DNA from: Sinotaia quadrata
Taxonomy: Eukaryota > Mollusca > Gastropoda > Architaenioglossa > Viviparidae
Length of the DNA stretch: 64,000 bases
Direction: 5' to 3'
Assembly: GCA_028829895.1 (NCBI GenBank)
Contig: CM054181.1
Location: 64,781,259-64,845,258, forward strand
The translations under genes were made by a program, and so were the position numbers. Below, piece after piece: positions 46,311 to 57,705 of this stretch (its first letter is position 1; every line of letters begins with the position of its first letter). Below the pieces are notes generated by a model that was not told the DNA's origin, did not search any database, and saw nothing but the letters and a program-made list of their open reading frames with translations.

Positions 46311-47005
46311 CTTCTACCGTGAATGGACACACAAAGAGTCCTAACCAAAGAGATAATGCATTACAAACTTATTTCTAAAAAGTATTTTAAAAAATACAAT
46401 ACAGTATCATGTAACGATTTGTAACCTGTGTTTTAAAAAATACATTCACAGACTCTGTCCAGTATAATTTACAGTAGGCTTGCTTTACAGTGCGATTCCT
46501 TGATTCCTTTCCAGTTAGAGAGTAAGGAATATTCTTCACCAGACCTGCAAAATATATTCAAGAACGATTCCTAAAATGCAGTATAGCATTATTGTCTACA
46601 CAAAACGAGTCACTTTGATGGCGCAACCCAAACATTCGCATTACTAAATTCCAGAACAAGTAATGCTATGTCGCCTGAGAGAATATTAATCAGCTGGCGA
46701 CAGAAAAATATCACTAGAAGCGCTCGATAGTATGTGTGCCTTGCTGTACAGAGACACATTATACAGGTAAATGGTACATAAGATACTTTATAAATATGTG
46801 TCTTATGGTACAGCAACAACATCATAAATGTGTACTTTAATGGTATAAAAGTAATATAATAAAGGTGAGCTAAGTTATAGAGTACTCCTATCCTATCGAC
46901 ACAGGTATGTTTTCCTTTTCTTGTATCAAAATATTATTTTTTTTTAAAGCGACAGTATTACTGTAGTGCAACTAAACTAATTAACAATTTTCGACCGAAA
47001 GCACA
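46311..47005. other. AT-rich unique sequence
   Basis: Nothing recognised. Confidence 0.4.
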
Positions 47006-47009
47006 AATA

Positions 47010-47110
47010 AACTCATGTAGATACGTTAAGTAAAAGAACAAATAAACTCATGTAGATACGTTAAGTAAAAGAACAAATAAACTCATGTAGATACGTTAAG
47101 TAAAAGAACA
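47010..47110. repeat. About 35-bp repeat, 3 copies
   Basis: ACAAATAAACTCATGTAGAT ACGTTAAGTAAAAGA is nearly identical in each copy. Confidence 0.94.
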
Positions 47111-47216
47111 TTCCAAACCTGCTGATGTCACTTAAAGTCACAGGAGTGGTAGACCTAGCCTACAATACTAGATCACTACGCGATTTGTAAGCTTAGATCA
47201 CAGAGAGAAGCTACGT

Positions 47217-47615
47217 ATATGACACAAGATATATTATAAAGATGGGTACTTCACAGAGCGAATCATAATCTATGACATAAGATATATTATAAAGATGGGT
47301 ACATCAAAGAGCAAATCCTAATCTATGACACAAGATATAATAGGTACGTCACAGATCGAATCCTAATCTATGACACAAGATATAATAGGTAGGTCACAAA
47401 GCGAATCCTAATCTAAGACACAAGATACAATAGGTACATCACTGAGCGAATTCTAATCTATGACACAAGATATAATAGGTACTTCAGAGCGAATCCTAGT
47501 CTATGACACAAGATATAATGGGTACGTCACAGAGCGAATCCTAATCTACGACACAAGATATAATGGGTACGTCACATGGCGAATCCTAATCTACGACACA
47601 AGATCCATTATACAG
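47217..47615. repeat. 43-57 bp minisatellite, about 9 copies
   Basis: The unit is CTATGACACAAGATATAATA GGTACGTCACAGAGCGAATC CTAAT. The two left copies carry an extra TATTATAAAGATGGGTA-like insert. Confidence 0.93.
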
Positions 47616-47890
47616 ACGTGCACTATCACAGGAATGAATTATGTCGAGTTGTATTATAAATATTATAATACACACTCCAGAACACATTACATATTGCTGC
47701 CTGACAAATCACGCTACAGGGCGATTCCTGTGCAATATTTAATACAAATACGTATTAAACGGGTCACGCTTCAGAATGGATTACGTATGCGATGGGACAT
47801 ATTCTATCATGATATTAGAAAATACAAAACTGAACGATTCTTCTGTAATCTTTACTTATAAATGTTCCTTATGTTTCTTTCGTTAAAAAA
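47616..47890. other. Unique sequence
   Basis: Nothing recognised. Confidence 0.4.
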
Positions 47891-47892
47891 CA

Positions 47893-48165
47893 AATCATGT
47901 TCTGTTGTATTACAAAGCACGCTACCAAATAAGTCCTGTTCTGTTGTATTATAAAGCACGTTACCAAAAGAATCATGTTCTGTTGCATTACAAAGCACGT
48001 TACCAAAAGAATCATGTTCTGTTGTATTACAAAACACGTTACCAAAAGAATCCTGTTCTGTTGTATTACAAAGCACGCTGTCAAATGAATCCTGTTCTGT
48101 TGCATTACAAAGCACGCTGTCAAATGAATCCTGTTCTGTTGCATTACATAGCAAGCTACAGAGGT
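47893..48165. repeat. 39-bp minisatellite, 7 copies
   Basis: The unit is ATTACAAAGCACGTTACCAA AAGAATCATGTTCTGTTGT, 13 codons. Frames on both strands are artefacts. Two subtypes (GTTACCAAAAG and GCTGTCAAATG) are grouped left and right. Confidence 0.95.
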
Positions 48166-48373
48166 GAATAATGTTGACTTATACTTTAAATACATGAGAG
48201 AGGAACTCTGTCAAACACAAGACAGTACATTCCGCTGTAGAACGTTTTTCGTCAGCAGTTGATAATTTCTGTACTGTCAGATACTTCTTCAAGGCCTGAT
48301 TTTAAGAGAACAATACATTTCAATGTACATTGACTTTGAACCAGCTTAGATCGGCCCCTGATCTATCCGAGAG
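48166..48373. other. Unique sequence
   Basis: Nothing recognised. Confidence 0.4.
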
Positions 48374-48645
48374 TGCATTGCCACACGTACTTTTCCTCTC
48401 CAATACCATATGGGCATTGCCACACGTACTTTTCCTCTCCAATACCATACTGGCATTGCCACACGTACTTTTCCTCTCCAATACCATACTGGCATTGCTA
48501 CACGTACTTTTCCTCTCCAATACCATACTGGCATTGCCACGCGTACTTTTCCTCTCCAATACCATATTGGCATTGCCACACGTACTTTTCTTCTCCAATA
48601 CCATATTGGCATTGCCAAACGTACTTTTCTTCACCAATATACATT
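48374..48645. repeat. 39-bp minisatellite, 7 copies (unrelated to the previous array)
   Basis: The unit is CATTGCCACACGTACTTTTC CTCTCCAATACCATACTGG. It contains ACGTAC and is open on both strands because it equals 13 codons. Confidence 0.95.
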
Positions 48646-48763
48646 GGACAGTTTCTGCGCTTCGGTTAAAAGCGTGTTTGTTATATCAAAACATACCTAA
48701 AACGTTCTCAGATTCTACCATGGAAACTTGAATGCGCTAAATACTCACTGGAGAAAAGTCATT

Positions 48764-48794
48764 GATCTATCTATCTATCTATCTATCTATCTAT
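48764..48794. repeat. (ATCT)n microsatellite
   Basis: About 7 units. Confidence 0.95.
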
Positions 48795-49555
48795 GTATCA
48801 GTCTGTACGTCTGTCATTTATGTACACGCCATTGCGCGCTTTATCATGTATGAACACACCAATTGCGAAATGAAACATTTATATGTGACTTAACACACCA
48901 ATTGCATACTTTATCATATATATTGATTGAATACATCACTTGCACTTTATTTCTTGTAGCAAGCGTGTAAATACAAAATGTATTTCTACATAATAAGACG
49001 TCTCACTTGCATAGTTAATCACTAAAAGGTAAGTCATGACCTTGAACCAGTAAATCTAAGTGTGTTGCAAACTTTAAAACACATAAAGGTCAGGACACCC
49101 TTATAATGTCATAAGCCATGAACTGTTAGAGAGTTTGTCAATTCTCAAATAAAAAAAAGCCTTTAAAACCTGCAACACACATCACATGGGTCTATTTGAT
49201 AAATACAGTTCTATTGAACTCATTGACAAGACTGGCAGCAAGGATGCAGCGTGTCTCCTCGCGTGAGCAATCGGGGTTCCCTGTACGCAGCCGGCAATAT
49301 TACACAAGCGAACTCGGGACTAGTGCATAATTTCAATATCGACATTTCAGTCCAATGTAAAGTTAAAACATTGCTTGAAGCCATCCAGTTAACAAAATAT
49401 TTCCTTCTAACATGCTTACTTTTCATAGCACTTCTGTACCAGTGGCTCTGTCAGCCGGAGTTTGCTTCACCACAGACTGGCCAAGAACTTCCCTGTTTAC
49501 CAATATATAGAGTAAAATAATAAATAATAATAAAGAATGGAGTGGCCCATATGCG
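48795..49555. other. Unique sequence
   Basis: Loose repetition of ACACACCAATTGC near 48854-48905. No gene. Confidence 0.4.
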
Positions 49556-49559
49556 GAAG

Positions 49560-50075
49560 TACCTATTATAGCATAGCCTTGGTTAGCCACATTAAGTACA
49601 CAGTCATGATTAGCCACATTAAGTACATAGTCTTGATTAGCCACATTAACTACATAGTCTTGGTTAGCCACATTAAGTACATAGCTTTGGTTAGCCACAT
49701 TAAGTATACAGTCTTGCTTTTCCGCTCTAAAATACAGTCTTGGTTAACCTCATTAAGCACATAGTCTTGATTAGCTACATTAAGTACACAGTCTTGATTA
49801 GCCACATTAAGTACATAGTCTTGGTTGGCCACATTAAGTGCATAGTCTTGATTAGCCACATTAACTACATAGTCTTGGTTAGCCACATTAAGTACATAGC
49901 TTTGGTTAGCCACATTAAGTACACAGTCTTGCTTTTCCGCCCTAAAATACAGTCTTGGTTAACCTCATTAAGCACATAGTCTTGATTAGCTACATTAAGT
50001 ACACAGTCTTGATTAGCCACATTAAGTACATAGTCTTGGTTAGCCACATTAAGTACATAGTCTTGGTCAGCCGCA
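49560..50075. repeat. 26-bp minisatellite, about 19 copies, with a 215-bp higher-order duplication
   Basis: The unit is CTTGGTTAGCCACATTAAGT ACATAG. An odd segment, GTCTTGCTTTTCCGC plus CTAAAATACAGTCTTGG, occurs at 49711 and again at 49926. A block of about 215 bp was therefore duplicated as a whole. Confidence 0.94.
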
Positions 50076-50558
50076 AGAGTACACATATATTTGTCTTCAT
50101 TTTTTCCTTGGCGGTAATCCTATAGATAAAGTTCTGCTGACAGAGTGACGAGTTTGAAGACATGGCAGTTAACCTCTGGAAAATTTAATAACAAATGGTA
50201 AACTCCAAAATTGAACTGTAGTTGGTGTGTAGGCTCAACTTGCTCTGTGGGGCATTGTCTTTCGCGAAACTCACAGCAAGAAGCGATATTCTGACTGTTC
50301 AAAGAGCGGATTTTCTGTTATTGCTTTTTCGGATTTTCGCTTCTTCCTAAACAAATCTTGTTTCCACGGATAGTGAATATGCGCTCTTGATTTTGTGAGG
50401 GTTTGTTTTTCTTTTTGTCGCACTATTTGTTATTTTGCTGAACCTATACGCGTTCGTGTTCATGGTGTGTACTTTCGCGTGTATGCGTGTTCTGTGTATA
50501 TGTATCCGTGTACTGTCAGAAGGTGTGTGACTCTTCGCAGATCTTTGTGTGCTTGACT
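50076..50558. other. Unique sequence
   Basis: Nothing recognised. GTGT-type sequence increases towards the right. Confidence 0.4.
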
Positions 50559-50559
50559 G

Positions 50560-50905
50560 TGTATTTATGTGTGCACCTTGTATTGTACGTGTGTGTGTGT
50601 GCACCTTGTATTGTACGTGTATGTGTGCACCTTGTATTGTACGTGTATGTGTGCACCTTGTATTGTACGTGTATGTGTGCACCTTGTATTGTACGTGTAT
50701 GTGTGCACCTTGTATTGTACGTGTGTGTGTGTTGTGTGTGTGCACCTTGTATTGTACGTGTGTGTGTGCACCTTGTATTGTACGTGTGTGTGTGCACCTT
50801 GTATTGTACGTGTGTGTGTGCACCTTGTATTGTACGTGTGTATGTGCACCTTGTATTGTACGTGTGTGTGTGCACCTTGTATTGTACGTGTGTGTGTGCA
50901 TTAGT
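50560..50905. repeat. 24-bp minisatellite, about 14 copies
   Basis: The unit is TGTGCACCTTGTATTGTACG TGTG, sometimes with extra GT units. It equals 8 codons, so up to six frames stay open. None is a gene. Confidence 0.96.
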
Positions 50906-51145
50906 ATAAGCATAAAGTGTGAATGAACTTTTATGTTTATCTTTGTGTGTGCTTTCGGGTGCCTTTCAATCTAGTCAGACATTTTGCTTTGGCTTGTCCA
51001 GCAATCCTGCTTAGTGCAGGGTCTTGCCAATTCAAACAGTCTTTAGTGTTCATATTGTACCTGGCTATACGGACAATTTGTTTTCCATTTTCTATGGTGA
51101 AAAGTCACCATCACTGTCCCTAACTCTCTGCCTGTCTGTCTGTCT

Positions 51146-51196
<51 letters not shown>

Positions 51197-51287
51197 CTGT
51201 TTCTGTAACTGCTCTATTGCATGACATTTCAACAATGCGTTACTCAGTTACGCAATCCATAATAATGTTTTTCTCACGTTAGAAATA
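50906..51287. other. Unique sequence with (CT)n-(TA)n
   Basis: (CT)n at 51151-51178 and (TA)n at 51179-51196. No gene. Confidence 0.7.
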
Positions 51288-52414
51288 CAGTACAATCCGG
51301 TTAATTGGGGCACCGGGTTAATTGGATCATCGGTTAATTGGGTCACAGGTTAATTGGGGCAACCACTTAATTGGGACAAATCTTCAAGAACAAAACAAAT
51401 CGAAAAATGAGCAAAATTTGCTTCGCTAATTTGGGGTAACGTGCCGCTTAATTGAGACAGGAACCGCTAGATGTCACACTTGTGGTATACCGCGTGACGA
51501 CCATTACAGTGTTCATTGCTGAGTCATCGCTGTTTCAATCAGTAGCACACTTTTACCTGTAAAATGTCAGACACTTTCCAACATGCCACGGAAAGACTTG
51601 ACATTAACTAATGGAGTTGTCTTTCTCAATAAACTGACAAGCCACACCTGACCCCAATCGTCGCCGACTGCCGAAGATGACTCCAGTGCCAAAAATCTAC
51701 AATCGCACGTGTGACATCATCACAAACTACAAAGAATTTGCATGCATCGACAATAATCTTCAGTGCTACGATGAAAATGAAGAATGTCAGGACGAAATTG
51801 TTGAACATATTGCAGCCAAATGACTCTTAAAGATCAGAAAGGTGATGATGACGATGAAGACGACGATGATGATGATGGTAGTGGTAGTGATTATGACGAC
51901 GATGATGATGACGACGACGATGGTGATGGTAGTATGATGATGATGAAGATGATGACGATAGCACGCCAGAGCTTTGATGAGTGACTAACCGGGATGCCAG
52001 AAAAATTATTGCTGAATTACGACACTATTTCGTGCAGGAAGGCAATGAAGGCAGCCCAATATCTGCACTAGATACCTGCGCTAATTTCATTCTGTTACAA
52101 TCAATCAAAGGAATACGACGGGGGATATACTTGATAAATTTGTTTAACTATGAACTATTTGATGCATACATTAAAATGTAATTGTTTTGGACTAAATATT
52201 TTCTCTCATCTTGTGTGTCCAAATTTAACATACAATATTACAGTATATCTATTGCTTATTAAACGATAGTTAGTGTTTTGTTATATAAAATTTTATACAT
52301 TACGTTGTATATGTTTATTTTTCTATTTACTTCGCATAACTGAGGCATACACTGAAATGGGCCAAGTTATTCTGGTCCCGATGTGTCCTATTTAACCGGA
52401 ATCCAATTAAACTG
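51288..52414 (+). mobile_element. pogo/Tigger-like DNA transposon relic with terminal inverted repeats
   Basis: The left end reads TA-CAGTACAATCCGGTTAATT (TA at 51286-51287). The right end, reverse-complemented, reads CAGTTTAATTGGATTCCGGT. The ends contain several internal TTAATTGGG repeats, as in pogo-class elements. Inside, YDENEECQDEIVEHIAAK (51767-51823) and DARKIIAELRHYFVQEG (about 51990-52040) followed by ALDTCANF match the acidic C-terminal tail of pogo/Tigger transposases. The DNA-binding and DDE catalytic parts are missing, so this is an internally deleted, inactive copy of about 1.1 kb. The right TA duplication is not intact. Confidence 0.82.
51845..51960 (+). repeat. GAT/GAC trinucleotide tract inside the transposase relic
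   Basis: GATGATGACGACGATGA-type triplets encode poly-Asp in the transposase frame. The acidic tail of this transposase type probably seeded a trinucleotide expansion. Confidence 0.85.
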
Positions 52415-52690
52415 TTTTATCTTTAACATTATGCTGTTATATTCAAAAGTACGGGTAACGATAAAATCCCTAAAGAAATGTATTGACATTTATGTGTGAG
52501 TGTTTGTTTTACATCAATGTTTATATTTATCTTTATATACATGCGTGCGTCTGTGTGTATGTATGTGTGTGATGTGTGTATAAGCGCTTGTGTAGTTGTC
52601 TATGTGTATGACAAATTTGAGTGAGAGTTTTATAAATGTATGCTTTATACTTTGATGTGAGTATACGTGTGACTGAACATCTTCGTGCAT
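52415..52690. other. AT/GT-rich unique sequence
   Basis: Short GTGT runs near 52545-52580. No gene. Confidence 0.4.
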
Positions 52691-52935
52691 TGTGAGTGTT
52701 TAAAACTTACTTGAATAACTACTACGTCTGATCGTAGATTGTGAGTGTTTAAAACTTACTTGAATAACTACTACGTCTGATCGTACATTGTGAGTGTTTA
52801 AAACTTACTTGAATAACTACTACGTCTGATCGTACATTGTGAGTGTTTAAAACTTACTTGAATAACTACTACGTCTGATCGTACATTGTGAGTGTTTAAA
52901 ACTTACTTGAATAACTACTACGTCTGATCGTACAA
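52691..52935. repeat. 49-bp minisatellite, 5 copies
   Basis: The unit is TGTGAGTGTTTAAAACTTAC TTGAATAACTACTACGTCTG ATCGTACAT, almost without divergence. Confidence 0.96.
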
Positions 52936-52967
52936 TAAGCACAGGCGATAAGTCAATCTAAACCAAT

Positions 52968-53002
52968 CAAGCAGGCAGGCAGGCAGGCAAGCAAGCAGGC
53001 AA
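52968..53002. repeat. (CAGG)n / (CAAG)n microsatellite
   Basis: About 8 tetranucleotide units. Confidence 0.93.
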
Positions 53003-53349
53003 ACAGAGACCACAGGCTGGATATATGAGTAATGAAAATAAGAAAGCTAATTTCTAATAATTTACACAGGAAATGTTATCACCGTGTACCAGCGTAAGAA
53101 GCTGCCAAGGCGTTACTGCGGAAGTACGAAGCGAATGTTTTTGTGTGTGTGTGTGTGAAACTGCATATTGCTGGTGTTACCTGAGTGTAGAGTCATTAAA
53201 ATTCCCACCCACGCCAACATTGTTTATATCAAGATATCAAGCAAGGCAAGTATTAAATATATCTAATGATGAGATATATTGATATGTCGTTTTCGCTTAT
53301 ATCGGTTGTCATTCAACTGAAATTTAGAATTTTAAATAGTAATAATAAT
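53003..53349. other. Unique sequence
   Basis: Short GTGT (53142-53157) and (TAA)n (about 53340) runs. No gene. Confidence 0.4.
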
Positions 53350-54720
53350 AATAAATATTATCACCCCTGATTTTCTACAGTGTCCTAAATCCTTTAACTC
53401 GAAGTCAGTCAGAAAACAGGACTATGATACGAAATTAGGACATGTTATCAGCCATCTACTGTATATGGACGATCTAAAGATATATGGTTTTAAAAAAATG
53501 AACGTAACATCAATTCGCTCATCAATACTGTCAAGATGTGTAGTGAGGACATTAACATGAATTTCGGCATTGAGAAATATGAAAGAATTGTCGTCCATAA
53601 AGGCAAGATCAAAGCAACAGTCTGTCATCGGAAAAATCAAAGATGTGTCAGTGGGAAAAGAATATAAATAAATATCTGGGGATACAGCAACATCAAGAAA
53701 ATATGCAGAGTGAAGTCCAAAGCTAAAGGAGAGTACGCAAAACGAGTTAGACAAGTCCTAAAGTCCTAAAATGGGTCTAACAAAATACACGCCCTTAATA
53801 CATATGTAATACCTGTAATTAGATACATTGGAGGCATTATAGATTGGACAACAAAAATAAATAAATGTACTAGTTAGAAAAACAAGAAAACTAATCACAA
53901 TACATAAAGACTTACACCCTAAAGCAAAACTAGACAGGTCCTACGTATCTCGGAAAATGAGAGGCAGAGATCTAAAAAAAATCAAAGATGTCATTGAAGG
54001 AGAAGTTATAGGCCTTAGGGACTACATCCGGAATAACAACAAAGATGAATCACTGATAGAAGCAGTAAAGATGAGTGGATTATACCACACACACACACAC
54101 ACACACACAAACAGATAAAGAAACATTGAAGAAAACACCAAAACAGGCATTAGTAAATAGATGGATCCCAAAACCTCTCCATGGTCAGTATGCGCGACAA
54201 GCTGATGAAACATCAACAAAACAATCAACATACAGTTGGTTGAAAGAGGCAAGTTTGAAAACAGAAGCACTCAGAACCGGTGACCCAGATAAACACTAAA
54301 CACGAAATTTCACAAAACAAAAATCATGAAAGTATCAAATGATTCCAAATGCAGACTCTGAAAAAAACAAGGATGAAACAACAAAACATATACTATCAGA
54401 TGTCCGTTTCTGATTAGAAAAGAATATTCTAAAAGACAACGAAGTGGCAAAATTCCTACATAGAAACAGATGTGAGAAATAAGGAGCAAAAATCCCGGAA
54501 AGAGCGTGGACGCACCAAGCGGAAGAGTCGCCGAAGTCAAATACTGGGGAACATAACATCTTAGTTGGAAGGCTACCTGAATAAACTCCCAGGAAACCAC
54601 AGACTCGCCCCAATATTCAAAGCAGCGCTACCAAAACGTGTCCACATCCTCCGTAAAAACCTTGGATCTCCCAGAATCTTGTTAAGATTCCTGAGACCTT
54701 AGATCATATCCCATCTCTGG
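53350..54720 (+). mobile_element. LINE reverse-transcriptase relic of the restriction-like-endonuclease type
   Basis: The plus strand reads, with frameshifts, HVISHLLYMDDLKIYGFKK (53437-53500, intact YMDD catalytic box). MCSEDINMNFGIEK follows, then NTYVIPVIRYIGGIIDWTTK (about 53800-53860) and DRSYVSRKMRGRDLKKIKDV (about 53935-53995). The element continues with GLRDYIRNNNKDESLIEAV and RWIPKPLHGQYARQAD (about 54160-54207). This order, especially KPLHGQY, is that of a widespread invertebrate LINE family whose C-terminus carries a restriction-like nuclease (from memory). The C-terminal nuclease is too decayed to confirm, though HILRKNLGSPRILLRFLRP near 54640 resembles the tail. The 5' half of the RT is absent, so the copy is truncated and dead. 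Confidence 0.8.
54087..54108. repeat. (CA)n inside the LINE coding sequence
   Basis: Ten CA units interrupt the element between SGLY and TDKETLKK. The reading frame shifts by one across the tract. Confidence 0.95.
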
Positions 54721-55435
54721 GCTTTCTATATGGGTGGGGTGAGGGGCTCCTTCCAAACTACACCCACAAACCACGACGGAGAAAGCAAAATTTGATTCTA
54801 CACCGGATCAGACTTCGCCCGAGTTAACAAGGTCTGCACTAGACAATGATGTTTCAGGGTATTCTAGCAATAAATGGGGGAAGGAGAGGCTACTGGAACG
54901 CTCGCAAAAATCTCGGAGGAGATAGACCAGAGAGAAAAACATACAAATAATGGTCTATCACTGTCAAAGCCAACCCACAGCAAGAGAATATAGAAAAATG
55001 ATGCATGAAATCTACCTCCCAAACAACATCCAGATGTTATTATCAGTGAACAGCGGATGCTGGACCAGAAGAAATCAATCTTGCAAAATAGGCTTCTTAC
55101 TGCCCTAGAACTAGAAAATTTAGAACAGCAACAAACATATATCAAACTATATGCACTGAAATAGAAGACAATGAAACTTCTACAGGCAAACATAATTGAT
55201 GACCACAGTGGACAAAGCACCAATGACCTAAACAAGAATGCTTGTTAGAAGTCAGAAAAAGATTCATGGACGTAAAATAAAACGTCATATGTAGACAGAA
55301 CCCTTTCAAGAAGGCGGCAAAACAACTAAGCTCTAACAACAGCAATTCATAATGCAAATTAAAAAGTGTAAGGCATATCTCCACAAAAGATAGAACAGAA
55401 AGCAATAGTGTTGCATGACATCTTGCCACAGACAT
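54721..55435 (+). mobile_element. Possible N-terminal fragment of the same LINE family
   Basis: At about 55040-55125 the plus strand reads ISEQRMLDQKKSILQNRLL and TALELENLEQQQ. This resembles the helical N-terminal region of the same LINE family. It lies downstream of the C-terminal part, so it would belong to a second, head-to-tail copy or a rearranged one. Minus-strand frames of 97-123 codons here (54864-55235, 55142-55435) are best explained as antisense shadows. Confidence 0.35.
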
Positions 55436-55439
55436 TTAA

Positions 55440-55605
55440 ATAATTATAAGTTCATAAACGTGATACATAAAAATTACTCCCTGGACAAAAAAAACAAGAA
55501 AACATAAAAATTACCCCCCTGGACAGAAAAACAAGAAAACTACTCACAATACATAAAAATTACTCCCTGGACAGAAAAACAAGAAAACATTAAAAGTTGA
55601 CTCAA
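55440..55605. repeat. Irregular repeat of about 45-55 bp, 3 copies
   Basis: CATAAAAATTACTCCCTGGA CAGAAAAACAAGAAAA is repeated with small indels. Confidence 0.9.
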
Positions 55606-55725
55606 GATCAAGCCATGACAAATGTCTTGGGTTTCTTGCTAGGGAGGTCACTGGAATATTTGTCGATGAATATTACTCGAATGACGTCATTCTTTTCGCA
55701 CGGTGCTTAAATCTCTAGGCTTTCA
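55606..55725. other. Short unique spacer
   Basis: Nothing recognised. Confidence 0.4.
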
Positions 55726-55728
55726 ACA

Positions 55729-55870
55729 GAAACCAGTGAAATATGATCATTCTAATTGCCTTATATATTCAGCAACAGAAACCAGTGAAATATGATCATT
55801 CTAATTGCCTTATATATTCAACAACAGAAACCAGTGAAATATGATCATTCTAATTGCCTTATACATCCAA
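55729..55870. repeat. About 49-bp repeat, 3 copies
   Basis: AACAGAAACCAGTGAAATAT GATCATTCTAATTGCCTTAT ATATTCA. Confidence 0.94.
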
Positions 55871-55918
55871 AAACAACAAAAATGAAGAAAGACTGCAAAG
55901 TACTTTCGTTAAGCAGTA

Positions 55919-56288
55919 TTTATCTCAGATAACAGAGTTCTTAGTAGAAGTGGAGCACGAACAATTTATCTCAGATAACAGAGTTCTTAGTAGAAGTGGA
56001 GCACGAACAATTTATCTCAGATAACAGAGTTCTTAGTAGAAGTGGAGCACGAACAATTTATCTCAGATAACAGAGTTCTTAGTAGAAGTGGAGCACGAAC
56101 AATTTATCTCAGATAACAGAGTTCTTAGTAGAAGTGGAGCACGAACAATTTATCTCAGATAACAGAGTTCTTAGTAGAAGTGGAGCACGAACAATTTATC
56201 TCAGACAACAGAGTTCTTAGTAAAAGTGGAGCACGAACAATTTATCTCAGACAACAGAGTTCTTAGTATAATTAGCGCACGAACAATG
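55919..56288. repeat. 46-bp minisatellite, 8 copies
   Basis: TATCTCAGATAACAGAGTTC TTAGTAGAAGTGGAGCACGA ACAATT. Copies start at 55921, 55967, 56013, 56059, 56105, 56151, 56197 and 56243. Only the last two or three copies diverge. Confidence 0.96.
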
Positions 56289-56555
56289 AAATAAATGGAA
56301 CATGCTGAAGAATGAAAAACTTGTCTGTGGGAAACTGCTCAATTTGCAAGAATTTCATTTGACAGTACCGAGATGTTACTATTTGACCTTTTCAGTACAG
56401 GAATGAGTAGTTTCTACTTTGCCTTTAATCGTACAGTAAGAACTTTTATTATTCGGCCTTTTACATTACAGTAACCAGTTGTTATTCTACCTTTTACATT
56501 ACATTAACCAGTTATTATCCGTATGCATATGTTACAAATCTGAGATTTTAAGTTT
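56289..56555. repeat. Decayed repeat with TACAGTA/ACCAGTTGTTATT motifs
   Basis: Loose repetition of TTTTACATTACAGTAACCAG about every 35-45 bp (about 56370-56520). It is weak. Confidence 0.5.
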
Positions 56556-56559
56556 TAAG

Positions 56560-56915
56560 TTTGAAAGTTTGAACTTAAGTTTGATTAAGCAATAAATGTT
56601 GACAAAACGTCAAAGCTATTACGTGAGTATTCAAGTTGATAAACGTCAATCAAAGTTTGAATAATTAAAAAACAGTGACAAAAACGTCAAAGTTTAAATG
56701 AGTAATAAGTTGTTAAATAAAGTCAGTCAATGTTTGAATGAGTAATAAAATTAATGATGACAAAACGTCAGTCAACGTTTGAATGAGTAATAGATGTTGA
56801 CAAAGCGTTAGTCAGAATTTGAATGAGTAATAAACGGTGACAAAAGTTCAAAGTTTGAATCAGTAATAAATGATGACAATTTCAAAGTTTGAATCAGTAA
56901 TAAATGGTGACTGCC
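56560..56915. repeat. Decayed minisatellite, unit about 35-40 bp
   Basis: Roughly nine diverged copies of AAGTTTGAATGAGTAATAAA TG(T/G)TGACAAAACGTCAA. Confidence 0.85.
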
Positions 56916-57089
56916 GTGCCTCCTTTGCATATTTCTTTGAAAGTGTGTTTGAATAGTTTTTCATTACTATTATGTATTAAATGTGTTTACTATTTTATGT
57001 ACACAGCTTTATTATAATTAAAGAAAACTTTCCTCCATTACGATCGAGTACAACAGTTTGAAATCCGCGTTTTTTATTTTAAATAATAA
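56916..57089. other. AT-rich spacer
   Basis: Nothing recognised. Confidence 0.4.
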
Positions 57090-57091
57090 TT

Positions 57092-57358
<267 letters not shown>

Positions 57359-57432
57359 ATTCTAAATATCTTGTGATCAAAGTAGAATTGTAAAGTTATT
57401 TGACAGGTCACTCTGGGTGTCTACCGTCCACA

Positions 57433-57705
57433 AATAACATAGTCAAGATCATGTTATTGGACTGTTCAGCCATAACAGTCGTCTAGATCATAATAAAGAT
57501 CATGTTATTGGAATGTTCACTATCATAACGGCCGTCGTGACCATAGTCAGGATCGTATTATTTTGAAGTTCACTGTCTTAATTGCCGGTAAGACCAAGGT
57601 AAGGATCGTGCTACTTGAATGTTCACTGTCATAACGGCCGTCTAGACCATAGTCAGGGTCATGCTGTTGGGATGTTCACTGTTTTAACGGCCTTAGTGAC
57701 CATGG
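57433..57705. repeat. Decayed minisatellite, unit about 55-60 bp, about 5 copies
   Basis: Variants of GACCATAGTCAGGATCATGT TATTGGAATGTTCACTGTCA TAACGGCCGTCTA. Confidence 0.88.

Noticed and set aside
50347..50913. Minus-strand 188-codon frame with THTYNTRCT repeats
   Set aside because: Artefact of the 24-bp array. The C-terminal unique part is not recognisable.
54864..55235. Minus-strand 123-codon hydrophobic frame
   Set aside because: It is antisense to LINE-like sequence and rich in F, S and C, as expected for the complement of A-rich coding DNA.
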